Positions 1-7,942 of a stretch of DNA of 64,000 nt are shown here, one piece after another. Numbering within the stretch: position 1 is the first letter of the stretch; every line of letters starts with the position of its first letter. The position numbers and the translations under genes were made by a program. The stretch is from the NCBI GenBank assembly GCA_965223085.1, contig OZ244981.1:2232001-2296000 (forward strand), read 5' to 3'. Under the pieces are notes generated by a model. It was given only the letters and a program-made list of their open reading frames with translations, ran no database searches and had not been told where the DNA came from. Source of the DNA: CBDCVO01 sp965223085 (GTDB lineage: Bacteria > Pseudomonadota > Gammaproteobacteria > Ga0077536).

Positions 1-143
1 AGCGTCTCAACTTCGCCCTCTTGTGCTGCCAAACTGTGAAAGTTTGGCAGCACGGGGATGAATTTACGGGGTTGCGACAACAGGGCGAAAGCGTCCTCGC
101 GCGGGATCCCGATTTCGAAGTCACCTTGGAAGGACATTTCCAT
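1..143 (-). CDS. coxG: CoxG-family (SRPBCC) protein, N-terminal part only
   Basis: Forty-seven codons are visible before the window edge. The start ATG lies 3 nt after the stop of the iron-sulfur subunit gene. The N-terminus (MSFQGDFEIGIPREDAFALL, from the second Met) matches the opening strand and helix of CoxG proteins, members of the START/SRPBCC fold that accompany aerobic CO dehydrogenase and related molybdenum hydroxylases. CoxG is known to help membrane association or maturation of that enzyme; its role here is inferred from the neighbours. The M-S-G order on one strand fits a Cox-type operon. A large subunit (CoxL) is not in the window, so the substrate is unknown. A second in-frame ATG two codons downstream could be the true start. 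Confidence 0.8.
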   Translation of the reverse strand, partial: MEMSFQGDFEIGIPREDAFALLSQPRKFIPVLPNFHSLAAQEGEVET

Positions 144-146
144 GAT

Positions 147-653
147 TTAGCTCTCGCGCATTTGCCGCGCCGCTCGTTCGACGGCGGCGATCACGTTTTG
201 GTAGCCGGTGCAACGGCAAGTGTTGCCGGCAATGCTCTTTTTTATCTCATCGCGAGTTGGGCGAAGATTATTGTCGAGCAAATATTGGCAAGACATGAGC
301 AAACCCGGCGTGCAAAAACCGCACTGCAATCCGTGACATTCAGAGAACGCCGTCTGTAGTGGGTGCAATTGATCTGCTCGTTCGAGGCCCTCTACGGTAG
401 TCACCGTAGTGCCGTGTGCTTGCACCGCCAAGACCGTGCAAGACTTGACCGGCCGGCCATCCATTAAAATCGTGCAGGCACCGCAATAACTGGAATCGCA
501 GCCGATATGGGTGCCGGTAAGACCGAGTTCTTCGCGAACAAACTCTACCAACAAAGTCCGCGGCTCGATTTCGCGTTGGTAAGTACCGCCGTTAACGGTG
601 ATTTCGACAACTATCTTTTGTGCGATGTCGGCAATTGAGTTGGGATCAGGCAT
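147..653 (-). CDS. coxS: (2Fe-2S) subunit of a xanthine dehydrogenase/CO dehydrogenase-family Mo-hydroxylase
   Basis: This small subunit carries electrons between the molybdopterin and FAD subunits of a heterotrimeric molybdenum hydroxylase. The 168 residues have the two expected domains. A plant-ferredoxin-type [2Fe-2S] half carries CDSSYCGAC and a following Cys (near residues 52-75). An all-helical half carries the second cluster as CGFC and CRC (near residues 112-150). Its length is normal for CoxS-type subunits. The start overlaps the end of the FAD-subunit gene by 8 nt, which implies translational coupling. The catalytic large subunit is not seen, so CO dehydrogenase, nicotinate, isoquinoline or xanthine-type oxidation all remain possible. 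Confidence 0.93.
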   Translation of the reverse strand: MPDPNSIADIAQKIVVEITVNGGTYQREIEPRTLLVEFVREELGLTGTHIGCDSSYCGACTILMDGRPVKSCTVLAVQAHGTTVTTVEGLERADQLHPLQTAFSECHGLQCGFCTPGLLMSCQYLLDNNLRPTRDEIKKSIAGNTCRCTGYQNVIAAVERAARQMRES

Positions 654-1539
654 AACGGTGTCCTTTGGTCACGTTCTCGCCGCGCGCCCGCGCGTGGGCG
701 CGCGCTACCGCTTCGACAACGAGCGAGCGCAACATGGCGCGTTTGAACGCTTCGGAGCCGCGCGCGTCCGGCGGCGGATCGCTCGCAGCTACAATGATTT
801 CTGCAGCCTTGGCGAGCTGCGCTTCATCGAGCGGTGTGTTCACGAGCAGCGCTTCTGCCGGTGGCGAGACGATAGTGGTACTGCCGGCGCCGCTGAGAAC
901 CAGTCGTACCGCGGTGCATTTATCTGCCGCTATCGTCACACTCGCGCCGACAGCGACGGCGGGGTACGTGGCTGCCGTGCGCTTGTACGCCACGTAAGCG
1001 CTGCCCGTGTTCACGGCCGGCAGCGGTATTTGCACTTCGGTCAATAGTTCGTCGTCGGCGAGACAGGTCGTGTAGGAGTCCACGATCAAGTCTTCAACCG
1101 CGACGGTGCGCACGCCCTGCGGTCCCGTGCACACGACACGTGCACCGACAGCGCGCAAACCGTTGGGCCAACAACCACTGGGATCGGCAATGCACAGGCC
1201 GCCGCCGATCGTGCCCATCGTACGTATTTGGCAATCAGCGATACCGCCTGCGACGTCGCGTAAAATTGGCACGGTTTCGGTCACCGCCGCGAGCGCGATT
1301 TGGGCATGGCGAGCGAGCGCGCCGATATGCAAGGTGTCCCCGCGTCGCTCGATGGAGGATAGCTCGGGCAAGCGGCCGATGTCGATGATTTCAGGAAACT
1401 CACCCAGGCGGAGTTTCATCATGGGGATCAGGCTTTGGCCGCCAGCGAGAACCGTCGCCGCACCGCCCGAACGTGCCAGTAAGTCGACCGCCTCTAGCAC
1501 ACTGGCGGGACGATGGTAATGAAACGGAGCGGGATACAT
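646..1539 (-). CDS. coxM: FAD-binding subunit of a Mo-hydroxylase (CoxM-like)
   Basis: This is the medium subunit that passes electrons from the iron-sulfur subunit through FAD to the acceptor. The 297 residues begin with MYPAPFHYHRPASV, followed by the FAD-binding segment VLAGGQSLIPMMKLR and then TIGGGLCIADPSG, both diagnostic of this vanillyl-alcohol-oxidase-like fold. The C-terminal CO-dehydrogenase flavoprotein domain follows. I chose the ATG at 1539 because GAGG sits 7 nt upstream; an upstream in-frame start would add 19 non-homologous residues. It heads the visible M-S-G operon and diverges from the Rieske/LLM/MBL cluster across about 165 nt, a likely shared promoter region. Confidence 0.92.
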   Translation of the reverse strand: MYPAPFHYHRPASVLEAVDLLARSGGAATVLAGGQSLIPMMKLRLGEFPEIIDIGRLPELSSIERRGDTLHIGALARHAQIALAAVTETVPILRDVAGGIADCQIRTMGTIGGGLCIADPSGCWPNGLRAVGARVVCTGPQGVRTVAVEDLIVDSYTTCLADDELLTEVQIPLPAVNTGSAYVAYKRTAATYPAVAVGASVTIAADKCTAVRLVLSGAGSTTIVSPPAEALLVNTPLDEAQLAKAAEIIVAASDPPPDARGSEAFKRAMLRSLVVEAVARAHARARGENVTKGHRYA

Positions 1540-1705
1540 GCTTAATCCTCGAGCTAGTCCGGTGGGGTTTGACATCGCTATTATTGCATTAATCAATCAG
1601 CGCCTTTCGGACACCGCTTCGGAGGCACGATAGTCGCCACATCCTTTGGTGTCTTGTTCGAGGCTGCACCAGCGCTTGACTGAGCCAGTAGCGTAGAATA
1701 GTGGT

Positions 1706-2089
1706 GTGGAATGGCATGACCTCTACGCAGCGCACGAGCTTGCACCGGGACAGGTGGTGGTGCTGGAGTTTGGTGGCGAGGATTTACTGCTTTTCAGAAC
1801 TCAATTTGGGCGCTGTCACGCCGTGCACGCCTATTGTCCCCACATGGGCAACTACATGCCCACGGGCCTCGTTGCCGGCCAGCCGGTGGATGCCCTACTA
1901 ATGGGAAACGATATTCGCTGCCCCTTTCACGGCTGGCATTTCGATGGCAAGGGGCGTTGTACCGCGGTGCCCGCCGGCCAATGGCTACCCGCAGCGGCGC
2001 GCGCGGGGCGAGCAGTGTTGCGCGCGTGGCGGCTGCGGGAACGTGACGGTCGCATTCAAATAACGAACGTGCCATGTGATGGCAATTGA
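1706..2089 (+). CDS. Rieske (2Fe-2S) domain protein
   Basis: This small soluble protein of 127 residues consists essentially of one Rieske domain. The ligand pairs CPHMG (near residue 46) and CPFHGWHFDGKGRC (near residue 73) give the CxH...CxxH pattern for a [2Fe-2S] cluster bound by two Cys and two His. Such stand-alone proteins act as electron donors to oxygenases or lie next to hydroxylases; no catalytic oxygenase alpha domain follows. The gene overlaps the next reading frame (LLM oxidoreductase) by about 11 nt, so the two are probably co-translated and may share a redox step. No signal peptide is visible, so it is cytoplasmic. Confidence 0.88.
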   Translation: MEWHDLYAAHELAPGQVVVLEFGGEDLLLFRTQFGRCHAVHAYCPHMGNYMPTGLVAGQPVDALLMGNDIRCPFHGWHFDGKGRCTAVPAGQWLPAAARAGRAVLRAWRLRERDGRIQITNVPCDGN

Positions 2090-3092
2090 GTTTCATCTCG
2101 GCTGCCTGCCGAATCGTCCGGTGGAAGCCTGTCTGCGCTTGGGGCGGCGCGCGGAAGAACTCGGTTATGCCGGAATTTGGATGGCGGATTCCCATACGGT
2201 CATGCGCGACGCCTACGGCTTGCTTGCGGTACTCGCCACGCAAACGCGCACGCTCAAGTTGGCGAGCGGCATTACGCCGACCGTGACCCGTCACCCGGCG
2301 GTGTTGGCGAATAGTTGGGCGACTTTGCAAGAGCTTTCTCGGGGGCGTGCCCTGTGCGGGCTCGGAGTCGGCGAAAGCGCAGTTCGTAACCTCGGGCTGC
2401 GACCCGAACGACTCGCCGCGTTCGAAAAAAAACTGCAGTGCATAGGTGCGCTGCTCCGCGGAGAAGCGGTCGTCTACAATGGCCATGAACTTTGCATTGC
2501 CTGGCCGACGCGCCCGGTGCCCCTGATCGTGGCGGCCTCGGGGCCAAAATCCTTGCAACTCGCGGGTCGCCTCGCCGACGGTGTATTGTTCCAAGTCGGC
2601 GCTGACCCCGGTTTGGTGAATTATGCTTTGGACAATATTCGGCGCGGTTGCGACACGGTTGGTCGCAATTTCAACGATATCCAACTTTACATGCGCATCG
2701 GCGTGGCGGTCGCCGACGATCCCGCCCAAGCGCGTCACGCGATGCGCGGCTACGCTGCAGTGGCAGCTAATACCATCGCACGTACCGTGCCACCGGAATA
2801 TCTAGATCAAGAATTACGCCTAAACTTGGCACGTTTAAAGGCACACTATCGATACCGAGACCATGGTCGTAACGACGCCTTGCATAGTGACTTGCTCACC
2901 GAGAGAATAATCGCCGCTGTCGCCGTGGCGACGACACCGAACGAAGCGGCGGCACGGTTTCAAGCACTGACCGCGCTGGGTGTGCACCGCTTCGTGTGGC
3001 CCGCGGGCATGGCCGATCCCGAACCTTTCTTGCAGACGTTTGCCGAGCATGTCATGCCGCTGGTTAAAGTTACGGCGCAAGATCCGGGCTAA
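2079..3092 (+). CDS. LLM-class flavin-dependent oxidoreductase
   Basis: A luciferase-like monooxygenase/F420- or FMN-dependent oxidoreductase of 337 residues with the TIM-barrel fold. Family marks include GCLPNRPVEACLRLGRRAEE, GYAGIWMADSH, LKLASGITPTVTRHPAVLA, then GRALCGLGVGES and the segment PLIVAASGPKSLQLAGRLAD. Members use a reduced flavin or F420 to oxidise small substrates, including ring cleavage in heterocycle catabolism; the cofactor cannot be told here. Translation may begin at GTG 2076 or ATG 2079, both inside the end of the Rieske gene. The tight packing with Rieske and MBL genes suggests one pathway. A second member of the family lies at 26285. Confidence 0.9.
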   Translation: MAIEFHLGCLPNRPVEACLRLGRRAEELGYAGIWMADSHTVMRDAYGLLAVLATQTRTLKLASGITPTVTRHPAVLANSWATLQELSRGRALCGLGVGESAVRNLGLRPERLAAFEKKLQCIGALLRGEAVVYNGHELCIAWPTRPVPLIVAASGPKSLQLAGRLADGVLFQVGADPGLVNYALDNIRRGCDTVGRNFNDIQLYMRIGVAVADDPAQARHAMRGYAAVAANTIARTVPPEYLDQELRLNLARLKAHYRYRDHGRNDALHSDLLTERIIAAVAVATTPNEAAARFQALTALGVHRFVWPAGMADPEPFLQTFAEHVMPLVKVTAQDPG

Positions 3093-3156
3093 GTGCGCAC
3101 ACCATTCGGGTAAGCCGATCGGTTATGCTTAGCGCGCTACGGTGGAGGGTAGAACT

Positions 3157-4077
3157 ATGGCGGCAAGCGCGCAGAGCTGCGGCGAGCATTTCGGGATTTT
3201 CACGATCGGTGGTGATTTACCGATCCAAGGCGCTTATCGTGACATATGTTACCAACCGCTGCGGGATAATATCTGGACCGCAAGCGAGGGTATTTACCGT
3301 ACGATTTTTCTCGAGGGGCAGAAAACGTGCATCGCGTTTGATACCTTTGGCACGCCCGGCACGGCGCGCGCCTACCAACAAGCGATCACGCGAGTATTTC
3401 CACGCAAACCAGTTGAGACGGTGGTCTACTCGCATGACCACCTGGATCACACGGGTTATGCCACCGATCTAGCGGCGAACGCACACATCGTCGCGCACGA
3501 ATATGCCGATCGCGTTATTCGCGCGCGGCGCGCCGACGGACAAAAACCCGCGACCGAGACGTTTAACGAACAACGCAAGGCTTATGAAATCGACGGCTGC
3601 TACTTCGAGTTGATCTATCCGGGGCCTACCCACGGTGACGGTAACATCGCTGTATATTTTCCTGCGAGTAAAACCGTGTTCATGGTCGATACGGTTGCTG
3701 ACGGGGTCGGTTATACAACGCTGATGGATTGGCATCTCGCCCACTACGTCCCGGTGATGAAACGCTTTTTGAGTCTCGAGTGGGATCTCTGGGTGCCGGG
3801 GCATTTTTGGATGATCACCCGCGAACGTTTCATAGAAGTGCTGGACTATTGGGAACGACTGTTTGATTTCGCGCAGCAGGCGATCGTCGATGGCGTCGAC
3901 CCGCATGACTGGGACGGTTTAAACCGCTACACGGACGAAAAACTCGGGCCGTCGTATGGTCATGAATTCCGTTTTCACGAATATGCCGCGATGAATCTAA
4001 GTCGTTACATGCAAGAGTATTTGACGGGCGGTTGGGGCATCGAGGGAAATTTGGCACCGACCTTGGGAGATTTGTGA
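3157..4077 (+). CDS. MBL-fold metallohydrolase, first of a tandem pair
   Basis: A metallo-beta-lactamase-fold hydrolase of 306 residues. Every expected zinc ligand is present: H93, H95, D97 and H98 in SHDHLDH, H159 in GPTHGDGN, D178 in VDTVADG and H216 in VPGHF. The ATG at 3157 is chosen because GGAGG sits just upstream; an in-frame GTG at 3142 would place that ribosome-binding site inside the gene. No signal peptide is seen. The stop overlaps the start of a paralogue (TGATG), so both are translated together. The substrate is not evident; lactone, thioester or phosphoester hydrolysis are all known in this fold. Confidence 0.9.
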   Translation: MAASAQSCGEHFGIFTIGGDLPIQGAYRDICYQPLRDNIWTASEGIYRTIFLEGQKTCIAFDTFGTPGTARAYQQAITRVFPRKPVETVVYSHDHLDHTGYATDLAANAHIVAHEYADRVIRARRADGQKPATETFNEQRKAYEIDGCYFELIYPGPTHGDGNIAVYFPASKTVFMVDTVADGVGYTTLMDWHLAHYVPVMKRFLSLEWDLWVPGHFWMITRERFIEVLDYWERLFDFAQQAIVDGVDPHDWDGLNRYTDEKLGPSYGHEFRFHEYAAMNLSRYMQEYLTGGWGIEGNLAPTLGDL

Positions 4078-4991
4078 TGGCGGAGAATCGTGGTTTGTTT
4101 ACCCTCGAGGGCGCACAAGCTTATCTCGCGCATGAGCCTGAAATGCAGCTCGAACAGCTATCGGAACGACTCTATACGGTGAGTGACGGCCAGGTGCGCA
4201 CGATTTTTGTGGTCGCAAAATCTCGTGTTATCGCCTGCGACACTTTTGGCACGCCGGGGCGCGCACGCGCGTACGCAAAAGCCATCGCGAAAGCTGCGCC
4301 TGGCAAGCCTATTGGTACGATCGTCTACTCCCACGATCACTTAGATCACGCAGGCTGCGCCGCTGATCTGGCTCCCGAGGCCGAAATCATCGCCGATGAA
4401 CTTTGCGCCGACGTGATAAAACTTCGCGGTGCAGAAGGACAGTTGCCGCCCACGCGTGTGTTGCGCGGCGCACGTCATGAGCTTGACATCGATGGCCTGA
4501 CGTTGAGCTTGCTAAATCCTGGTCCGACGCATGGATCCGGCAACATGGCGGTCTGGTTTGCGAACGAGAAAATCTTGTTCTCGGCCGATACGATCTTAGC
4601 GAATGCGCGCTACGGCTTCATGCCGGACTATCATTTCTGCAATTTCGTCGCCTACATGCGGGGTTTTCTCGACCTCGATTTTGAGCGTTTTGTACCGGGT
4701 CGTTTTCAAATGACGGATCGCGCGGGCTTTGAGTGGGGCATCGATTTTGTCGAAGCGGTGATGACTGCGTGCCAGCAAGCTTTCGTCAACTTCGTACCGA
4801 TTTGGGCATACGCGCCGATGAAAGACTATTGTGTCACGCAACTCGGCGAACGATTTGGCGATCTCGACGGATTTGACGGCCATGTTGGCCAAATGGCGAT
4901 ACGCATTGCGCATCACTATTTGATGGGGGGCTGGGGTTTGGAAGACACGCCCGAGGCCGGGGTATTATTAGCCAACGAAATCCCCGTTTAG
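4077..4991 (+). CDS. MBL-fold metallohydrolase, second of a tandem pair with an altered ligand
   Basis: Paralogue of the preceding gene. It has 304 residues and the same block order: ACDTFGTPG, YSHDHLDHAG with H86, H88, D90 and H91, GPTHGSGN with H152, and FSADT with D171. The last zinc ligand, the His of the VPGH motif, is Arg here (R209 in FVPGRF), so the second metal site may be altered or lost. The pair may form a heteromer in which one copy is catalytic, or act on successive intermediates. The gene ends 4 nt into the convergent winged-helix regulator gene. The function of the pair is unassigned beyond the fold. Confidence 0.88.
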   Translation: MAENRGLFTLEGAQAYLAHEPEMQLEQLSERLYTVSDGQVRTIFVVAKSRVIACDTFGTPGRARAYAKAIAKAAPGKPIGTIVYSHDHLDHAGCAADLAPEAEIIADELCADVIKLRGAEGQLPPTRVLRGARHELDIDGLTLSLLNPGPTHGSGNMAVWFANEKILFSADTILANARYGFMPDYHFCNFVAYMRGFLDLDFERFVPGRFQMTDRAGFEWGIDFVEAVMTACQQAFVNFVPIWAYAPMKDYCVTQLGERFGDLDGFDGHVGQMAIRIAHHYLMGGWGLEDTPEAGVLLANEIPV

Positions 4992-5542
4992 TCGCCGTCT
5001 TCGCCCTTGATAGGCCCACGGTGAAAAGCGACCATTTGCGCCACTTGTTCATAGATGCCGCTGACTAAATTGAGCGTGCTAGTTGCTTGATCGAGTTTTT
5101 CGCTGCTGCCCGCCAGCGCCGAGATGGCGGGCATGAGTTGTTCGCGGCGCAGTCGCGCATAAGCTTCGGTGATCTCGATGCCGGCGCGTGTCGGACGATA
5201 GCGCATGCCTTTGCGTTTGCCATTCTCGTTGACTTTCTCGAGCAAGCCGGCTTCTATCAATTTGCGTACGGAGTATTTGAGGTTTGAGAGATCCGCGCGG
5301 TTCATGAGCCGCGACAGCTCCGTGACCGACTTCGGTCGATCGTTCATACGTGTAATATGTAGCACAACGTTATCCGTGGCGCTCATTTTATAACCGGCGA
5401 CAGCGGCCAAACATTCTTGTTGCCAGGCGTTGTAACTTTCAATGCAACGCATCACGGCGTACTCGAAGGCAGCCACCGCTAATTCCTCGTCGGTGCGGCC
5501 CAAGTGCCAATGCCGATCCAAGGCAGGATGTGCCTGGTTCAT
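4988..5542 (-). CDS. MarR-like winged-helix transcriptional regulator
   Basis: A 184-residue regulator with a central winged helix: recognition-helix region KSVTELSRLMNRADLSNLKY, then LIEAGLLEKV and a wing with KRKGMRYRPTRAGIEITEAY, as in MarR/PadR-like dimers. Helices before and after would form the dimer interface. I chose the ATG at 5542, which has GGAG 6 nt upstream, over a GTG at 5554. The gene converges on the MBL pair and overlaps its end. It probably controls the Rieske-LLM-MBL unit in response to an aromatic or small organic ligand; this is inference from position. Confidence 0.85.
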   Translation of the reverse strand: MNQAHPALDRHWHLGRTDEELAVAAFEYAVMRCIESYNAWQQECLAAVAGYKMSATDNVVLHITRMNDRPKSVTELSRLMNRADLSNLKYSVRKLIEAGLLEKVNENGKRKGMRYRPTRAGIEITEAYARLRREQLMPAISALAGSSEKLDQATSTLNLVSGIYEQVAQMVAFHRGPIKGEDGD

Positions 5543-6079
5543 TGCGATCTCCACGGACTGTTCGCGTAGCTAGGCGAACAGTTTACTTGATTCTGCGCGC
5601 AGCAGCGCTACGCGCAGTGTGATGCACGACGTTTCGCAACGTCGTCTCTGCGATCGGCCGGTTGTCAGCGCTTAAACGTGGAGATTCGGTTTATTGTCGC
5701 GCCACGGAGGGGCTCGTTCCCAGTGCGCAGCCAGGGAACACCGTGTCGTTTCGTTGCGATAAACTTCCCGACCGCGTTCACGGCCGAGATCGCCGAGTGA
5801 CTTAGCCGCCGAAACACCCACGGGTTGCAAAGCCGTGCAGAGATCGTTTCGGTGTCGATTGTCGGCGCGGCACACGCGAGCTCATGGCCAAGCGTGGTGA
5901 GTTGTGCGGTGGTCGCACGCACAGCGCGAGGTGATGGGGATGAAAATCTGTATCACCGTGGGCCTTATCAAGGCGCGCCGTTGCTGCCTCGAGCACTTCC
6001 CACGCCGAGAGGTCTCCCGTTTGCGTACGCGCGCTGCTAGTCCGTCCGAGCGCGTCATAGCGATCAAAATACGCTTTCG
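5543..6079. other. Gene-poor stretch, no supported gene
   Basis: About 540 nt between the winged-helix regulator and the PEP-CTERM gene. Open frames exist on both strands but none has a family-like segment, a convincing ribosome-binding site or matching frame use. A GC-rich imperfect inverted repeat (CTGCGCGCAG...CTACGCGCAG, near 5593-5618) could form a hairpin. The stretch may hold a decayed gene, but I could not identify one. Confidence 0.4.
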
Positions 6080-6835
6080 TTAGTGGCGTGCTATGCCGCC
6101 ATTCGCTAGGCATTTGCCTCGCCATCGCAACAGGGCGAGACCCGAGAGCAAGAAAATGCCGCTCCCCGGCAACGGGATGGGCGCAGGTAATGGGCCCGCG
6201 CCAACCCCGCTCAGTGCTCCATTGGTTGCGCTGTACGTCCCCCCTGGTCCGCTGGGTCGTTGCGTGGTTCGCCAAAAGAAAGTGAGCGTTTCGTTTGTAT
6301 CCCAGGCGGCTCCGGACGGGACTGTCCAAATAAGACGCCCATCATTGCGCTGCTCGATGCCGATGTTCGCTGCGCCGAGTGCGGCACTCGCGGTTGTAAA
6401 ATCGTAGCCTGCGACGCCGATGAAGCCGCTCGCCGGAAACTGCAGCGCGAATTCTGTGACACCATCGAACGGCACCACGGCATCGGGTGCCGGAAAAGGC
6501 GGATCGTTGGGCAGATCAACACCCGGTGTGACCACATGTTGATAGGTATAGACCGCGTCATTGACCCCACTAACGGCGCTGGCGGAACAATCAGTCGTAA
6601 AGCGCGCGTCGCAGGACACCGATGAAATCAGATCCGCGATCCCGATCACGGCGCCGCTGCCGTCGGTAAACGCGATCGTTGTCTCCACTTCGGGACCCAC
6701 GGGTCCAACGATCTTCGCGCCTAGCGATAGGGAGGCGAGATCGGTTGCATTGAGCGCTGCGGCATGGATTGAAGTTGCACAACACAGCGCCGCAACGCTG
6801 CCCGCTAGCGTAAATATTAGGCTTGCGCGTTTCAT
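6080..6835 (-). CDS. Exported protein with VPLP/PEP-CTERM-type sorting tail
   Basis: This 251-residue protein has an N-terminal signal peptide (MKRASLIFTLAGSVAALCC followed by an Ala-rich cleavage region). Its C-terminus is tripartite: APIPLPGSG, a hydrophobic helix IFLLSGLALL, then basic RWRGK. This matches PEP-CTERM/VPLP-type signals processed by exosortase (EpsH/XrtA family) enzymes in bacteria making exopolysaccharide. The body is Ala/Thr/Gly-rich and beta-like with one pair of Cys, and has no recognised catalytic domain. The ATG at 6835 has AGGAG 8 nt upstream. It diverges from a second PEP-CTERM gene. Its role is probably extracellular or biofilm-related; no exosortase gene lies in the window. 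Confidence 0.78.
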   Translation of the reverse strand: MKRASLIFTLAGSVAALCCATSIHAAALNATDLASLSLGAKIVGPVGPEVETTIAFTDGSGAVIGIADLISSVSCDARFTTDCSASAVSGVNDAVYTYQHVVTPGVDLPNDPPFPAPDAVVPFDGVTEFALQFPASGFIGVAGYDFTTASAALGAANIGIEQRNDGRLIWTVPSGAAWDTNETLTFFWRTTQRPSGPGGTYSATNGALSGVGAGPLPAPIPLPGSGIFLLSGLALLRWRGKCLANGGIARH

Positions 6836-7144
6836 CAAATGCTCCTGGCGAAATTTATGTGCATGATCGATCGTGAACAGCTGCCCGAGTCTGATCTCAG
6901 GTTTATGAATTTGCAAGGAAAAATTTCCGGGTAACTAACCGAGCCGGAGACGCGGGCTGTTCTGGTGCTACCTAATGCGTACCAGCGCGAATCAACTAAC
7001 CGGATAAATTTTGTGGTAACCGAGTTGTCGCCTTCGTGCGGCCTCAAGGGACTTTACAAACGCGCGACAATCAAGCGAAACTGTACCAAACCTGAATAAT
7101 GTGGACCTACGCAATCGTCAGACAAGAACATGGAGGGCAGTCCC
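6836..7144. promoter_or_regulatory. Divergent intergenic region between two PEP-CTERM genes
   Basis: About 309 nt separates two outward-reading genes for exported PEP-CTERM proteins, so it should carry both promoters. The word ACTAACCG occurs twice (near 6934 and 6999), and GGTAAC also recurs. No clear sigma-54 site was seen. No coding frame is supported. Confidence 0.35.
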
Positions 7145-7942
7145 ATGTATGCGAGCATTAGATCCGTGGTGGCATTTCTCGTCACGAGTGTCGTCGTAAC
7201 CGCTCACGCGGCCATAGCCGAAAGTGACTTTGAAATTAGTGTCAACAACCCCGATGGCTTTGATGGCTGGACGGGTTGGTTTTGCCCTAACCCTGGTGTG
7301 TGTGTGTTGTCGCGCTCGCCGCTAGGCGCGAAGTTTCGCCACGACGCCACAGATGGCAACCCTGGCGGCTGGATTGTCGCCGAAGACCCCGGCTCGAGCA
7401 CGGCCGCGCGGTTTTTCGCACCGGATAAATTTACGGACAATCTCAACATTACGACGAGTAACGTGGTCGCGAATCGACGCGTATTGTCCTTTGACGCGAT
7501 TGCCATCGACGTTCATGGCAGCGGTGTTTTCGATAGCCCCACGGCGCCAGTTGTGGTGCTGGAGGGCGCCGATCGCGCGCTCGTCTACTTCGCGCCGGTA
7601 CCGTCAGAAGGCGCGTGGACGACGTTTAGCGTCCCCATGTTTGATGATCCGCTCGATGGCGCGCTGAACGAAGCTTGGGATATCGTCACCCTAGCCGGTC
7701 AGGCGGACGCCAGCGAAGCAGATTTCTTGAACTTCGGACCGATCCTACGCCTTTCCATTATCGGAGAATGGCTCAACGATGACCCCGATGTTGACCTCGG
7801 CGGTTTGGATAACGTCACCCTGAGCGCCGTGCCGTTGCCGGCGGCGTTGCCGTTGTTCTCCTTCGCCGTCGCCGCGTTGCTCGGCCGTGCGGCGCGGCGC
7901 CGCGCCGCGCTTAACGGCCCACTTGGTGAGAGTCGGCGCTAG
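7145..7942 (+). CDS. Laminin-B-like domain exported protein with VPLPA-CTERM tail
   Basis: A 265-residue exported protein. It has a signal peptide (YASIRSVVAFLVTSVVVTAHA) and a central laminin-B (domain IV)-like jelly-roll segment, with FFAPDKFTDNLNI, VVVLEGADRALVYFAP and GAWTTFSVPM in the expected order. The sorting tail is VPLPAALPLF, a hydrophobic stretch and RAARRRA. Laminin-B domains occur in many bacterial PEP-CTERM surface proteins. The ATG at 7145 has GGAGGGCAG upstream. The gene ends 4 nt inside the convergent M24 gene. With its divergent neighbour it suggests an exosortase-sorted extracellular matrix; ligand binding is unknown. Confidence 0.82.
   Translation: MYASIRSVVAFLVTSVVVTAHAAIAESDFEISVNNPDGFDGWTGWFCPNPGVCVLSRSPLGAKFRHDATDGNPGGWIVAEDPGSSTAARFFAPDKFTDNLNITTSNVVANRRVLSFDAIAIDVHGSGVFDSPTAPVVVLEGADRALVYFAPVPSEGAWTTFSVPMFDDPLDGALNEAWDIVTLAGQADASEADFLNFGPILRLSIIGEWLNDDPDVDLGGLDNVTLSAVPLPAALPLFSFAVAALLGRAARRRAALNGPLGESRR

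Noticed and set aside
6020..6090. Minus-strand YDALGRTSSA string resembling an RHS/YD repeat
   Set aside because: A single short match in an open frame without further repeats, start or ribosome-binding site.
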